Source of the DNA: Leucobacter sp.
GTDB lineage: Bacteria; Actinomycetota; Actinomycetes; Actinomycetales; Microbacteriaceae
NCBI GenBank assembly: GCA_031178565.1
Contig: JAPSIU010000003.1
Span: 1-33,710, forward strand
DNA length: 33,710 nt
Direction: 5' to 3'
This document shows positions 26,498-33,710 of this stretch, in pieces (position 1 is the stretch's first letter; each line of letters starts with the position of its first letter). Position numbers and translations under genes: made by a program. The notes below the pieces were generated by a model. That model saw only the letters and a program-made list of their open reading frames with translations. It was not told the origin of the DNA and did not search any database.

Positions 26498-26653
26498 CGC
26501 CGCTCCCGTCCGTCGTAGGCCCCCACATTATCCCCCGAACTCCGGCGCGGGCGTCCGGCCGTAACGTCTCCCCCGCGATTTCGCAACGGGGTGACGAGCG
26601 CAGGGGTCCCCGGTTTGACTGGAGAACGTCCGCTACGAAGTAAGGAGATCACC

Positions 26654-27202
26654 ATGTCACATCTGACCGGTAAGCGAGTTGCGATCCTGGCCACGAACGG
26701 CTTCGAGGACTCCGAGCTCACCGAGCCCCTCTCCGCGGTGCGCGAGCATGAGGCCGAGATCGAGGTCGTCTCGACCGAGACGGGCACGATCCGCGGCAAG
26801 AACGGACACGAGGTCTCCGTGGATCGGGCGAGTTCAGACGCGAAGGCCGACGAGTACGACGCGCTGGTGCTTCCGGGCGGGGTGCAGAACGGCGACCAGA
26901 TGCGGCTCGACCAGGAGGCGGTGCGATTCACCCGCGAGTTCTTCGAGCAGCACAAGCCCGTCGCGGCGATCTGCCACGGCGGCTGGATCCTCGCCGACGC
27001 CGACGTGCTGCGCGGCCGCCGCGTCACCTCGTACCCGAGCCTGCGCACCGATCTCGTGAACGCCGGGGCGACCTGGGTGGACGAGGAGGTCGTCGTGGAT
27101 CAGGGACTCGTGACGAGCCGGACGCCGAAGGACCTTCCGGCGTTCAACGCGAAGCTGGTGGAGGAGATCGCCGAGGGCAAGCACAAGGGGCAGACCGCGT
27201 AG
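26654..27202 (+). CDS. DJ-1/PfpI-family type 1 glutamine amidotransferase-like protein
   Basis: ATG at 26654 with AAGGAG; VAILATNGFEDSEL, ALVLPGGVQNGDQM, PVAAICHGGWILADADVLRGRRVTSYPS. Confidence 0.93.
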   Translation: MSHLTGKRVAILATNGFEDSELTEPLSAVREHEAEIEVVSTETGTIRGKNGHEVSVDRASSDAKADEYDALVLPGGVQNGDQMRLDQEAVRFTREFFEQHKPVAAICHGGWILADADVLRGRRVTSYPSLRTDLVNAGATWVDEEVVVDQGLVTSRTPKDLPAFNAKLVEEIAEGKHKGQTA

Positions 27203-27211
27203 GGATCTCCG

Positions 27212-28405
27212 TCAGCCCAGCTCGTCGCGGCGGAAGCGCAGTTCCCGCTCGGCCCCCCGGAGCGGGGAGCCCTCGAAACCGACTGCGGAGAGGTCGACGC
27301 CCATCGCAGCGGGGAGGGCTCGCCGCTGCAGACTCCTGGCCGCCCGCTCGGGGAGGCCCAAAGCCTCCCCGAAGCGGTCCCAGTGCGTCCGGCGCAGTCC
27401 GCGCTGCTTGCCGTCGACGCTCAGCGCGATGGTGCGGTCGCCGTAGACCAGGGTGCAGGGCACGTCGTAGATCGGTGCGATGACCGCGCCGAGACCGGGA
27501 TCGGCGATCACCGCGATGTTCTTCGCGTGGAGGTCGCCGTTTCCGGTGAGCCACGCGAAGAGGAGCTGCAGATAGAGGTTCCGAGCTGCGACCAGAGGCG
27601 CCTCCGTCAGATTCATGAGAGCGGTGCACGCGTCTTCGCCGGCGATGCGGTACTTGTCGGCGGGCGGGATGTCCGCCGCTTGGGCGGCGTCCTCCTGCGC
27701 GAGGCGCACCCACCCGTTCGCGTTGCGCATCCGATCGAAGCGACGGACGAGCAGTGCGGGCGCTCCGTGCCGGTCCATGATGATCCGGCTGCGCGCGACC
27801 GGGATCTTGAGCGCTCTGGCCGCGATCAGGTGGGCGTGCTCGTTCTCGAGCAGGAGCGGATACTCGCTCGACCCGAACTTCACGAGGTACGATCCGCGGT
27901 CGCTCGCGAGCGGCGCGGTGCGCATGTTGCCGCTGACCTTGTTCTGCACTCCCGGGAGCGCGTGCAGGTCGAGCTGCTCGGCGAGGCGCCCGAAGTCGAG
28001 TCTCTCCCAGTCGCTCTCCTCGACGCGCGCCCGCGGTTCGAGAAGCGGCTCCCCGTGCGGTACCAGCTGCACGTCTCCGGGAGTATCTGCGCCGACCGCG
28101 AGGAGGAGTGAGAACTCATCGCTCAGGGATGTCTTCACGGCGCGCTGCAGGTTCACGAGGCGCTGCCCTTCGGGGAGCAGGCCTGCGAAGAAGTTCGGCA
28201 CGGACCCGCCCCGGGTGAGCACGGGCTCGGCGCGGAGCGGCAGGCTGCTCGCCACGGCGGGGGCGCCCGATTCGAGATAGGCAGCCAGGTAGGCGAAGGA
28301 AATGCCGCCCCCGGACTCCCTCGTCAGAGTGCCCGCCGGCCGGCCGGACTTGTACACGTCGGCCCGCTCGACGGACGTGATCCGATCGAACTCGGGGCCG
28401 GTCAC
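27212..28405 (-). CDS. hipA: HipA-family serine/threonine kinase toxin
   Basis: GTG start overlapping hipB stop; ALPGVQNKVSGNM, YLVKFGSSEYPLLLENEHAHLIAA, LLVRRFDR, WLTGNGDLHAKNIAVI. Confidence 0.9.
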   Translation of the reverse strand: MTGPEFDRITSVERADVYKSGRPAGTLTRESGGGISFAYLAAYLESGAPAVASSLPLRAEPVLTRGGSVPNFFAGLLPEGQRLVNLQRAVKTSLSDEFSLLLAVGADTPGDVQLVPHGEPLLEPRARVEESDWERLDFGRLAEQLDLHALPGVQNKVSGNMRTAPLASDRGSYLVKFGSSEYPLLLENEHAHLIAARALKIPVARSRIIMDRHGAPALLVRRFDRMRNANGWVRLAQEDAAQAADIPPADKYRIAGEDACTALMNLTEAPLVAARNLYLQLLFAWLTGNGDLHAKNIAVIADPGLGAVIAPIYDVPCTLVYGDRTIALSVDGKQRGLRRTHWDRFGEALGLPERAARSLQRRALPAAMGVDLSAVGFEGSPLRGAERELRFRRDELG

Positions 28406-28665
28406 GATCCGTCGCCTCGCTGAGACGCCTGGACCGCGGGGAGCGAGAAGTCGCCCGCCGCGGTCAGGCGCAGCCCGAGTGCTGCGCATGCCCTCTCGAC
28501 CGACCCGATGCTCGGAGATGCCGCTCCCCGTTCGATGTCCCGCAGGGTCCGCTCGCTCATTTCTGCGAGCTCCGCGAGATCCGCCTGCGTGAGTCCGAGA
28601 GCCGAGCGGCGCTCCCGGATGCCCTCGCCCAGCAGGCGCAGATGCTCATCGACCACGTCCATCAC
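28402..28665 (-). CDS. hipB: HipB-like XRE-family antitoxin
   Basis: RRSALGLTQADLAELAEMSERTLRDIERGAASPSIGSVERACAALGLRL; 4-bp overlap with hipA. Confidence 0.88.
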   Translation of the reverse strand: MMDVVDEHLRLLGEGIRERRSALGLTQADLAELAEMSERTLRDIERGAASPSIGSVERACAALGLRLTAAGDFSLPAVQASQRGDGS

Positions 28666-28679
28666 CTCCCGAACACCCC

Positions 28680-28765
28680 GGATCCGGCAGAATCATGCCG
28701 AATTCACTTGGAGCCCTCCCATAGTAGATCCATCCGAGGTAATTCGGCAATATCTTGCCGGATCC
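28680..28765 (-). promoter_or_regulatory. hipBA promoter with two mirror-image operators
   Basis: CGGCA-N6-TGCCG at 28685-28700 and 28745-28760; minus-strand -35 TTGCCG (28745-28750), 18-bp spacer, -10 TACTAT (28721-28726). Confidence 0.75.
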
Positions 28766-28828
28766 GACCGATGCCGATCCGCCGACGCCGCTACCGCGTC
28801 TCAACCGGCAGGATCCCGCCGCCCTTCC

Positions 28829-29587
28829 TCAGCCGCGCGGTCCCCCGGCGACGTAGAGCACCTGACCGGAGACGAAACCGCTCTCCTCCGAGGCGAAGAA
28901 TGCCACCGCGTTCGCGACGTCGGCGGGAGCGCCGACCCTGCCGACCGCCGTCGCAGCGGCCTCGCGCTCGACGAGTTCGTCGAAGCCGATCCCGAGGCGA
29001 TCGGCGACGGATCGTGTCATGTCGGTGGCGATGAAACCGGGGGCGACCGCGTTGGCGGTGATCCCGAACCTGCCGAGCTCGAGCGCGAGCGTCTTCGTGA
29101 AGCCCTGGATGCCGGCCTTGGCGGCCGAGTAGTTCGCCTGGCCTGCGTTGCCGAGCGCCGAGGTGCTCGAGATGTTCACGATCCGACCCCACCGGTGATC
29201 GACCATGAAGCGCTGGGCTTCCCGGCTCATGAGGAAGGCGCCGCGCAGGTGCACGTCCATGATCGTGTCCCAGCCCTCGACGGGCATCTTGAAGAGCAGG
29301 TCGTCGCGGAGCACACCGGCGTTGTTGACCAGGATGAGCGGCGGCCCGAGACGCTCGGCGGCCTCCTCCACGCCCGCCCCGACGCTCGACTCGTCGCTGA
29401 CGTCCACCTGGAACCTGGCGGCCTCACCCCCGCTCTCGCGGATCAGCCACTCGGTTTCGGCGAGTCCCTCGAGATCGAGGTCGAAGAGTGCGAGTCGTTC
29501 GCCGCGGCCGGAGAGCTCGAGCGCGATGGCCCGGCCGAGACCCCGCGCGGCTCCGGTGACGATCGCGGTGCGTGCTCTCCCCGTCAT
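28829..29587 (-). CDS. SDR-family oxidoreductase (FabG-like)
   Basis: IVTGAARGLGRAIA, NNAGVL, NISSTSALGNAGQANYSAAKAGIQGFTKTLALEL, VSGQVLYVAGG. Confidence 0.92.
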   Translation of the reverse strand: MTGRARTAIVTGAARGLGRAIALELSGRGERLALFDLDLEGLAETEWLIRESGGEAARFQVDVSDESSVGAGVEEAAERLGPPLILVNNAGVLRDDLLFKMPVEGWDTIMDVHLRGAFLMSREAQRFMVDHRWGRIVNISSTSALGNAGQANYSAAKAGIQGFTKTLALELGRFGITANAVAPGFIATDMTRSVADRLGIGFDELVEREAAATAVGRVGAPADVANAVAFFASEESGFVSGQVLYVAGGPRG

Positions 29588-29596
29588 CCCCGTGCC

Positions 29597-30241
29597 CTAC
29601 CCGCGCAACGCCTCGGCGACGGGGGTCCCACCGTCGTTGAACCGGATGGTGCGGCGGATCGTGCCGTCGTCCGCGAGTGCGGCGGCGATCACCCGCGCCA
29701 CGTTCGCCCGGGAGACGCTGCCCGGCTCGGCGGTGTCCGCGTCGATGAGGCCGCTCGCCTCTCCGAGGGTGAGTGTGCTCGGGCCGAGCACGGTCCAGTC
29801 GAGACCGCTCGCCCGCAGGTGCTCGTCGGCCACCGCCTTCGCCTCGGCGTAGGGGAAGAAGGAGTTCTCGGGATCCACCCCGTGCTCGGGCGAGGATCCG
29901 AAGTAGGACACCATCACGTAGCGCTTCGCACCCGCGCGCTCGGCGGCGTCCATGGTGCGGATCGCCGCGTCGCGGTCGACCGCGCGGGTCCTGTCCGGGT
30001 TTCCGCCGCCGGCCCCGGCCGACCAGACGACCGCGTCGTGCCCCTCGATGAGCGTCGCGAGCGCTGCGACGTCGAGCTGCTCGACATCCGCGACGAGCGG
30101 CTCGGCCCCCGCGGCCCTCACGTCGTCCGCGTGCTCGGGGTTCCGGATCACCGCCGTCACCGAGTCGCCCCGCCCAGCCAGGATGGGCTCCGCGAGGAGA
30201 GCGATCTTGCCGTGTCCGCCGAAGAGAATGATACGAGCCAT
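29597..30241 (-). CDS. NAD(P)-binding atypical SDR (NAD(P)H-binding family)
   Basis: ATG at 30241: MARIILFGGHGKIALLAEPILAGRGDSVTAVIRNPEHADD...VMVSYFGSSPEH...; the longer track ORF to 31915 is an overlap artefact. Confidence 0.88.
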   Translation of the reverse strand: MARIILFGGHGKIALLAEPILAGRGDSVTAVIRNPEHADDVRAAGAEPLVADVEQLDVAALATLIEGHDAVVWSAGAGGGNPDRTRAVDRDAAIRTMDAAERAGAKRYVMVSYFGSSPEHGVDPENSFFPYAEAKAVADEHLRASGLDWTVLGPSTLTLGEASGLIDADTAEPGSVSRANVARVIAAALADDGTIRRTIRFNDGGTPVAEALRG

Positions 30242-30303
30242 GCCGTCCACCCTACGCCGCTCCGCCGCTGCGTTCCAGGAGGTCGTCCGGGGCGCTCGCG
30301 CTC

Positions 30304-32019
30304 TCAGAGCCGCGGCGTGCGCGGCGGCTCCGTTCGCCGGGATCCCGTGGCCTCGAAGGCCGCCGCGAACTCGAGGAGCCGCGTGTCGTCGTAGGCTCGA
30401 CCGGCGAAGGTGAGCCCCACCGGCATCCCGATGTCGGTCGTCGTGCCCATCGGCACCGTGACCGTCGGTATGCCGAGGTGCCTGGGGACGAGATTGCCGT
30501 TCGCCACCCACACCCCGTTGCGCCAGCCGAGGTCGGCGGAGGCCTCGTCGACGTCCATGTCGGCCGCTCCCACGTCGGCGACCGCGGGGAACACCACGGC
30601 GTCGAGACCGCGCTCGTCCATCCAATGCTCGAGATCGATGCGGCGCGTCTCCTCGAGGCCGCGCAGCCCCACCTCGAGGAGTGGGATCTCGTTCCAGGGT
30701 GTGATCCCTCGCTCGGCGATCCGGACGTACTCGTCCATCCCTGCGACGAGCTCGCCCTCGCGGTTCGGGAGCGTCCCGGGATCGTGCGGATAGATCTGCG
30801 GCCCGTCGACGTCCGCGAGGCGGTGCAGCGCCGGATCGCCGTTGGCGGCGAGGAAGTCGTCGAACGCCCAGGCGGTGAGGTCCCAGAGCTCGAGCGGCAG
30901 GAACTCGGGCGGCACGATCCCGCGGGTGAGGATCGTCGGCGCGCCCGGCCTGTCCCCCTCGTAGTTCGTGACGACCGGGAAATCGACCTCCACGACCTCC
31001 GCGCCCGCGGCCTCGAGGTCGCGGCGAGCCGCCTCCCAGAGTTCGACGATCGACTCGCGCGTGCGGATCGCCTCGCCCGTTGCGCCGCCGATGCCGCCGT
31101 CCGGGTTCGTTCCCGCCTCGGGATCGGCGTTGATGTACATCTTCGGCACGGCGAAGCGGCGGCCCGAGAGCTTGCGGCCCGCCGCGTCGCGATCGCGCGG
31201 GACGAGTTCCGTGTACGAGCCCGGGCGCACCTCGGAGGCGGCGGGGATCGGCACCCAGGGTTGGAGCCGCCACAGGTCCCCTCGGGTCTCGGGGTCGTCC
31301 GCGACGATCACGTCGAGCACCTCGAGCAGATCCGCCATCGTTCGGGCGTAGGGCACGACCACGTCCATGGTCGGGGTGAGCGGCCAGTTGCCGCGCACCG
31401 AGATGACGCCCCGGCTCGGCGTGTACGCGCAGAGGGCGTTGTTCGACGCGGGACCGCGACCGCTCGACCAGGTCTCCTCGGCGAGCCCGAAGGCCGCGAA
31501 GGACGCGGCGGTCGAGGTGCCCGCGCCGTTCGAGGATCCGGAGGCGAAGGGCGCCGTGAGGAACCCCGCGTTGTAGGGGCTCTCCGCGCGGCCGTAGACG
31601 CCGCGCTGCATGCCGCCGTTCGCCATGGGCGGCATGTTCGTCTTGCCGAGGCAGATCGCGCCGGCTGCGCGCAGCCGCTCCACCGTGAAGGCGTCGCGCC
31701 GGGCGACGAGATCCTTGAACGCCGGGCTGCCGGCGGCGGCGGTGAGTCCGCGCACGAGGTAGCTGTCCTTCGCCGTGTACGGGATCCCGTCGAGGGGCCC
31801 GAGGACCTCGCCGCGAGCTCGGCGTTCGTCCGACGCCCGAGCTTCGGCGAGCGCCTCGGGATTGCCCACGACGATGGAGTTGAGGGCCGTGCTCGTCCCG
31901 GGCCCGTCGTAGCACTCGATGCGGGCGAGATAGGCCTCGACGAGCTCGACTGCTGTGACTCGGCCCGTCTCGAGGGCTTCCCTGAGCTCGGCGATCCCGG
32001 CCTCCACGACGTCGATCAT
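30304..32019 (-). CDS. Amidase (amidase-signature family)
   Basis: GPLDGIPYTAKDSYLVRGL, GGMQRGVYGRAESPYNAGFLTAPFASGSSNGAGTSTAASFAAFGLAEETWSSGRGPASNNALCAYTPSRG. Confidence 0.9.
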   Translation of the reverse strand: MIDVVEAGIAELREALETGRVTAVELVEAYLARIECYDGPGTSTALNSIVVGNPEALAEARASDERRARGEVLGPLDGIPYTAKDSYLVRGLTAAAGSPAFKDLVARRDAFTVERLRAAGAICLGKTNMPPMANGGMQRGVYGRAESPYNAGFLTAPFASGSSNGAGTSTAASFAAFGLAEETWSSGRGPASNNALCAYTPSRGVISVRGNWPLTPTMDVVVPYARTMADLLEVLDVIVADDPETRGDLWRLQPWVPIPAASEVRPGSYTELVPRDRDAAGRKLSGRRFAVPKMYINADPEAGTNPDGGIGGATGEAIRTRESIVELWEAARRDLEAAGAEVVEVDFPVVTNYEGDRPGAPTILTRGIVPPEFLPLELWDLTAWAFDDFLAANGDPALHRLADVDGPQIYPHDPGTLPNREGELVAGMDEYVRIAERGITPWNEIPLLEVGLRGLEETRRIDLEHWMDERGLDAVVFPAVADVGAADMDVDEASADLGWRNGVWVANGNLVPRHLGIPTVTVPMGTTTDIGMPVGLTFAGRAYDDTRLLEFAAAFEATGSRRTEPPRTPRL

Positions 32020-32135
32020 GCGTGCCCCTTCATGTGCGCCTTCTCGTGCGCGCCTTCGCGTACGGCGGCCTTCCCGCCCGGAACCGACCCTACCGCGCCC
32101 TTCCACCGGGGAGCCGCCGCTGCAAGACTGGTCTC

Positions 32136-32669
32136 ATGGTCCGCCTCACCGCCGTCCTGGGAGACATCACCGAGCAGCACGTCGACGCGATCGTCAACGC
32201 CGCGAATACCGCGATGCGCGGCGGGGGCGGCGTCGACGGGGCGATCCACCGGGCCGGCGGCCCCGGGATCCTGCGCGACTGCGTGGAGCGCTTCCCCGAC
32301 GGGCTCGCCACGGGCGACGCCGGCTGGACCGCCGCGGGCGAGCTCCCGGCGCGGTGGGTGATCCACACGGTCGGCCCGAACTGGAGGGCCGGTCAGCGCG
32401 AACGCTCGCTGCTCGAATCCTGCTACCGCCGGGCGCTCGAGGTCGCCGACGAACTCGGGGCCCGCACGGTCGCCTTCCCGCTGATATCGGCCGGCTTCTA
32501 CGGCTGGCCCCTCGAAGACGCGATCGAGGCCGCGGTCGACACGGTCCTCGCGTCTGAGGCCGGTGTCGAGGAGGCGGGGATCGCAGCCCGGGACGATGTC
32601 GTGCACGGCCTCGTGGAGGCGGCGATCCGCGCCCGGGGAGTTCGGGCGGATCAGAGGCGCCGCGACTGA
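32136..32669 (+). CDS. Macrodomain protein (O-acetyl-ADP-ribose deacetylase-like)
   Basis: VLGDITEQHVDAIVNAANTAMRGGGGVDGAIHRAGG, VIHTVGPNW, TVAFPLISAGFYGWPLEDA. Confidence 0.93.
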   Translation: MVRLTAVLGDITEQHVDAIVNAANTAMRGGGGVDGAIHRAGGPGILRDCVERFPDGLATGDAGWTAAGELPARWVIHTVGPNWRAGQRERSLLESCYRRALEVADELGARTVAFPLISAGFYGWPLEDAIEAAVDTVLASEAGVEEAGIAARDDVVHGLVEAAIRARGVRADQRRRD

Positions 32670-32708
32670 GCGCAGATGGTTTTGCCGACGCGCCCCGGCC
32701 GGTGCCGC

Positions 32709-33710
32709 TCAGGTGCCGCAGTAGGTGATGAAGGGGCCGGAGCCGGGCGGCGCCGGGAGAGCGTAGCGTTCGAGGCCCTGGCGCTCCTCGAACGGGCGGG
32801 AGACGACGTCGAGGATCCGCTCGAACGGGCCGAGGTCGCCGGCGTTCGCGGCCTCGAGCGCCTCGTCGACGAGGTGGTTCCGCGGGATGTAGGCGGGATT
32901 CACGGAGTCCATGGCGTCGGAATCCGGCGACAACTCGCGCCACTGCCGGAACCAGCCGCCGAGCGCCCGTCCCTCGGGAAGGAGTTCGCGCAGCGAGGCC
33001 TCCCTCCCGCGCGCGGCCTCCGCGAGCGCGCGGAAGAAGCGCGTGTAGTCGACGCGCCCCTCCTGCAGGTCGCCCAGCAGTCCCGTCGCGATCTCCGTCA
33101 CGATCTCGTCGTCGACGCGCTCGAGCATGCGGCCGGCGGCCCCGGCGGTCCCCGCTGGCCGCGGATCCCGCCGTCCGCCGAGACCGAGCTTCGCGCGCAT
33201 GCCGGCGATCCAGGCCTCGTCGAAATCTCCCGTGAACCGCGAGAGCGCCCGCAGTGCGATCTCCTTCGCGGCGTCCTCCTCAGGAGCGAGCAGCGGCAGC
33301 AGCGTCTCGGCGAAACGCGTGAGGTTCCAGAGGATGATCCCCGGCTGATTGCCGTAGGCGTACCGACCCCGATGGTCGATCGAGCTGAACACGGACGCGG
33401 GATCGTAGGCGTCGATGAAGGCGCAGGGACCGTAGTCGATCGTCTCGCCCGAGATCGTCGTGTTGTCGGTGTTCATCACTCCGTGCACGAAGCCGACGAG
33501 CATCCACGAGGCGACCAGCTTCGCCTGAGCGCCGACCACCGCGCTCAGCAGTTCGGAGTAGGGATCCTCGACGTCCGCCAGGACTGGGTAGTGGCGGTCG
33601 ATCGCGAAGTCGGCCAGCCGGCGCAGCAGCTCGAGATCCCCCGTCGAGCGGACGAGCTGGAACGTTCCGACGCGCAGGTGACTGGCGGCGATGCGCACCA
33701 GCACGGCGCC
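32709..33710 (-). CDS. selO: SelO/YdiU-family protein adenylyltransferase, C-terminal part (5' end outside window)
   Basis: GFVHGVMNTDNTTISGETIDYGPCAFIDAYDP, GNQPGIILWNLTRFAETLLPLL, NPAYIPRNHLVDEAL, C-terminal ITYCGT; frame open to window end. Confidence 0.93.
   Translation of the reverse strand, partial: GAVLVRIAASHLRVGTFQLVRSTGDLELLRRLADFAIDRHYPVLADVEDPYSELLSAVVGAQAKLVASWMLVGFVHGVMNTDNTTISGETIDYGPCAFIDAYDPASVFSSIDHRGRYAYGNQPGIILWNLTRFAETLLPLLAPEEDAAKEIALRALSRFTGDFDEAWIAGMRAKLGLGGRRDPRPAGTAGAAGRMLERVDDEIVTEIATGLLGDLQEGRVDYTRFFRALAEAARGREASLRELLPEGRALGGWFRQWRELSPDSDAMDSVNPAYIPRNHLVDEALEAANAGDLGPFERILDVVSRPFEERQGLERYALPAPPGSGPFITYCGT

Noticed and set aside
23918-26518. 866-aa plus-strand ORF
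   Set aside because: Antisense to the clear LuxR/LAL regulator; no recognisable domains.
29597-31915. 772-aa minus-strand ORF
   Set aside because: Only the C-terminal ~214 aa (from ATG 30241) is real; the rest is an out-of-frame reading of the amidase gene.
30478-32361. 627-aa plus-strand ORF
   Set aside because: Antisense to the amidase and out of frame with the macrodomain gene; low-complexity composition.
1-33710. CRISPR array or insertion sequence
   Set aside because: No regularly spaced direct repeats with spacers and no transposase-like ORF were seen on either strand.

Overview
High-GC actinobacterial DNA, probably Microbacteriaceae (inferred from codon use and protein families). Positions 1 to ~12,710 are the right end of an integrated siphophage-like prophage. 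It carries a tape-measure C-terminus, minor tail proteins, a 1286-aa fibre-like protein, an M23 endolysin, a coiled-coil membrane protein and a holin-like protein. These are followed by a minus-strand accessory block with a divergent SRAP-family protein and three tiny ORFs. The prophage ends at what reads as an attR site: the 3' half of a tRNA-Arg(CCG) gene, starting in the anticodon loop, with no matching 5' half upstream. Host chromosome follows: a GlxA/AraC-type regulator coupled to an HNH (DUF1524-like) protein, an isochorismatase-like hydrolase, an SDR, catalase plus a Fur-family regulator, and a SipW-type export locus. That locus has one ER/SipW-type signal peptidase and five proteins with SipW-like N-termini, one of them RCC1-like and one apparently a two-signal fusion. 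After it come a LuxR/LAL regulator, a DJ-1/PfpI protein, a hipBA module with two mirror-image operators, two SDR-fold proteins, an amidase, a macrodomain protein and a truncated SelO. The best candidates for undescribed biology are the SipW-type surface operon (especially the fusion with an internal LAMTG and a second signal), the remodelled SRAP, and a possible internal in-frame start in the endolysin. All family calls were made by eye; no searches were run.
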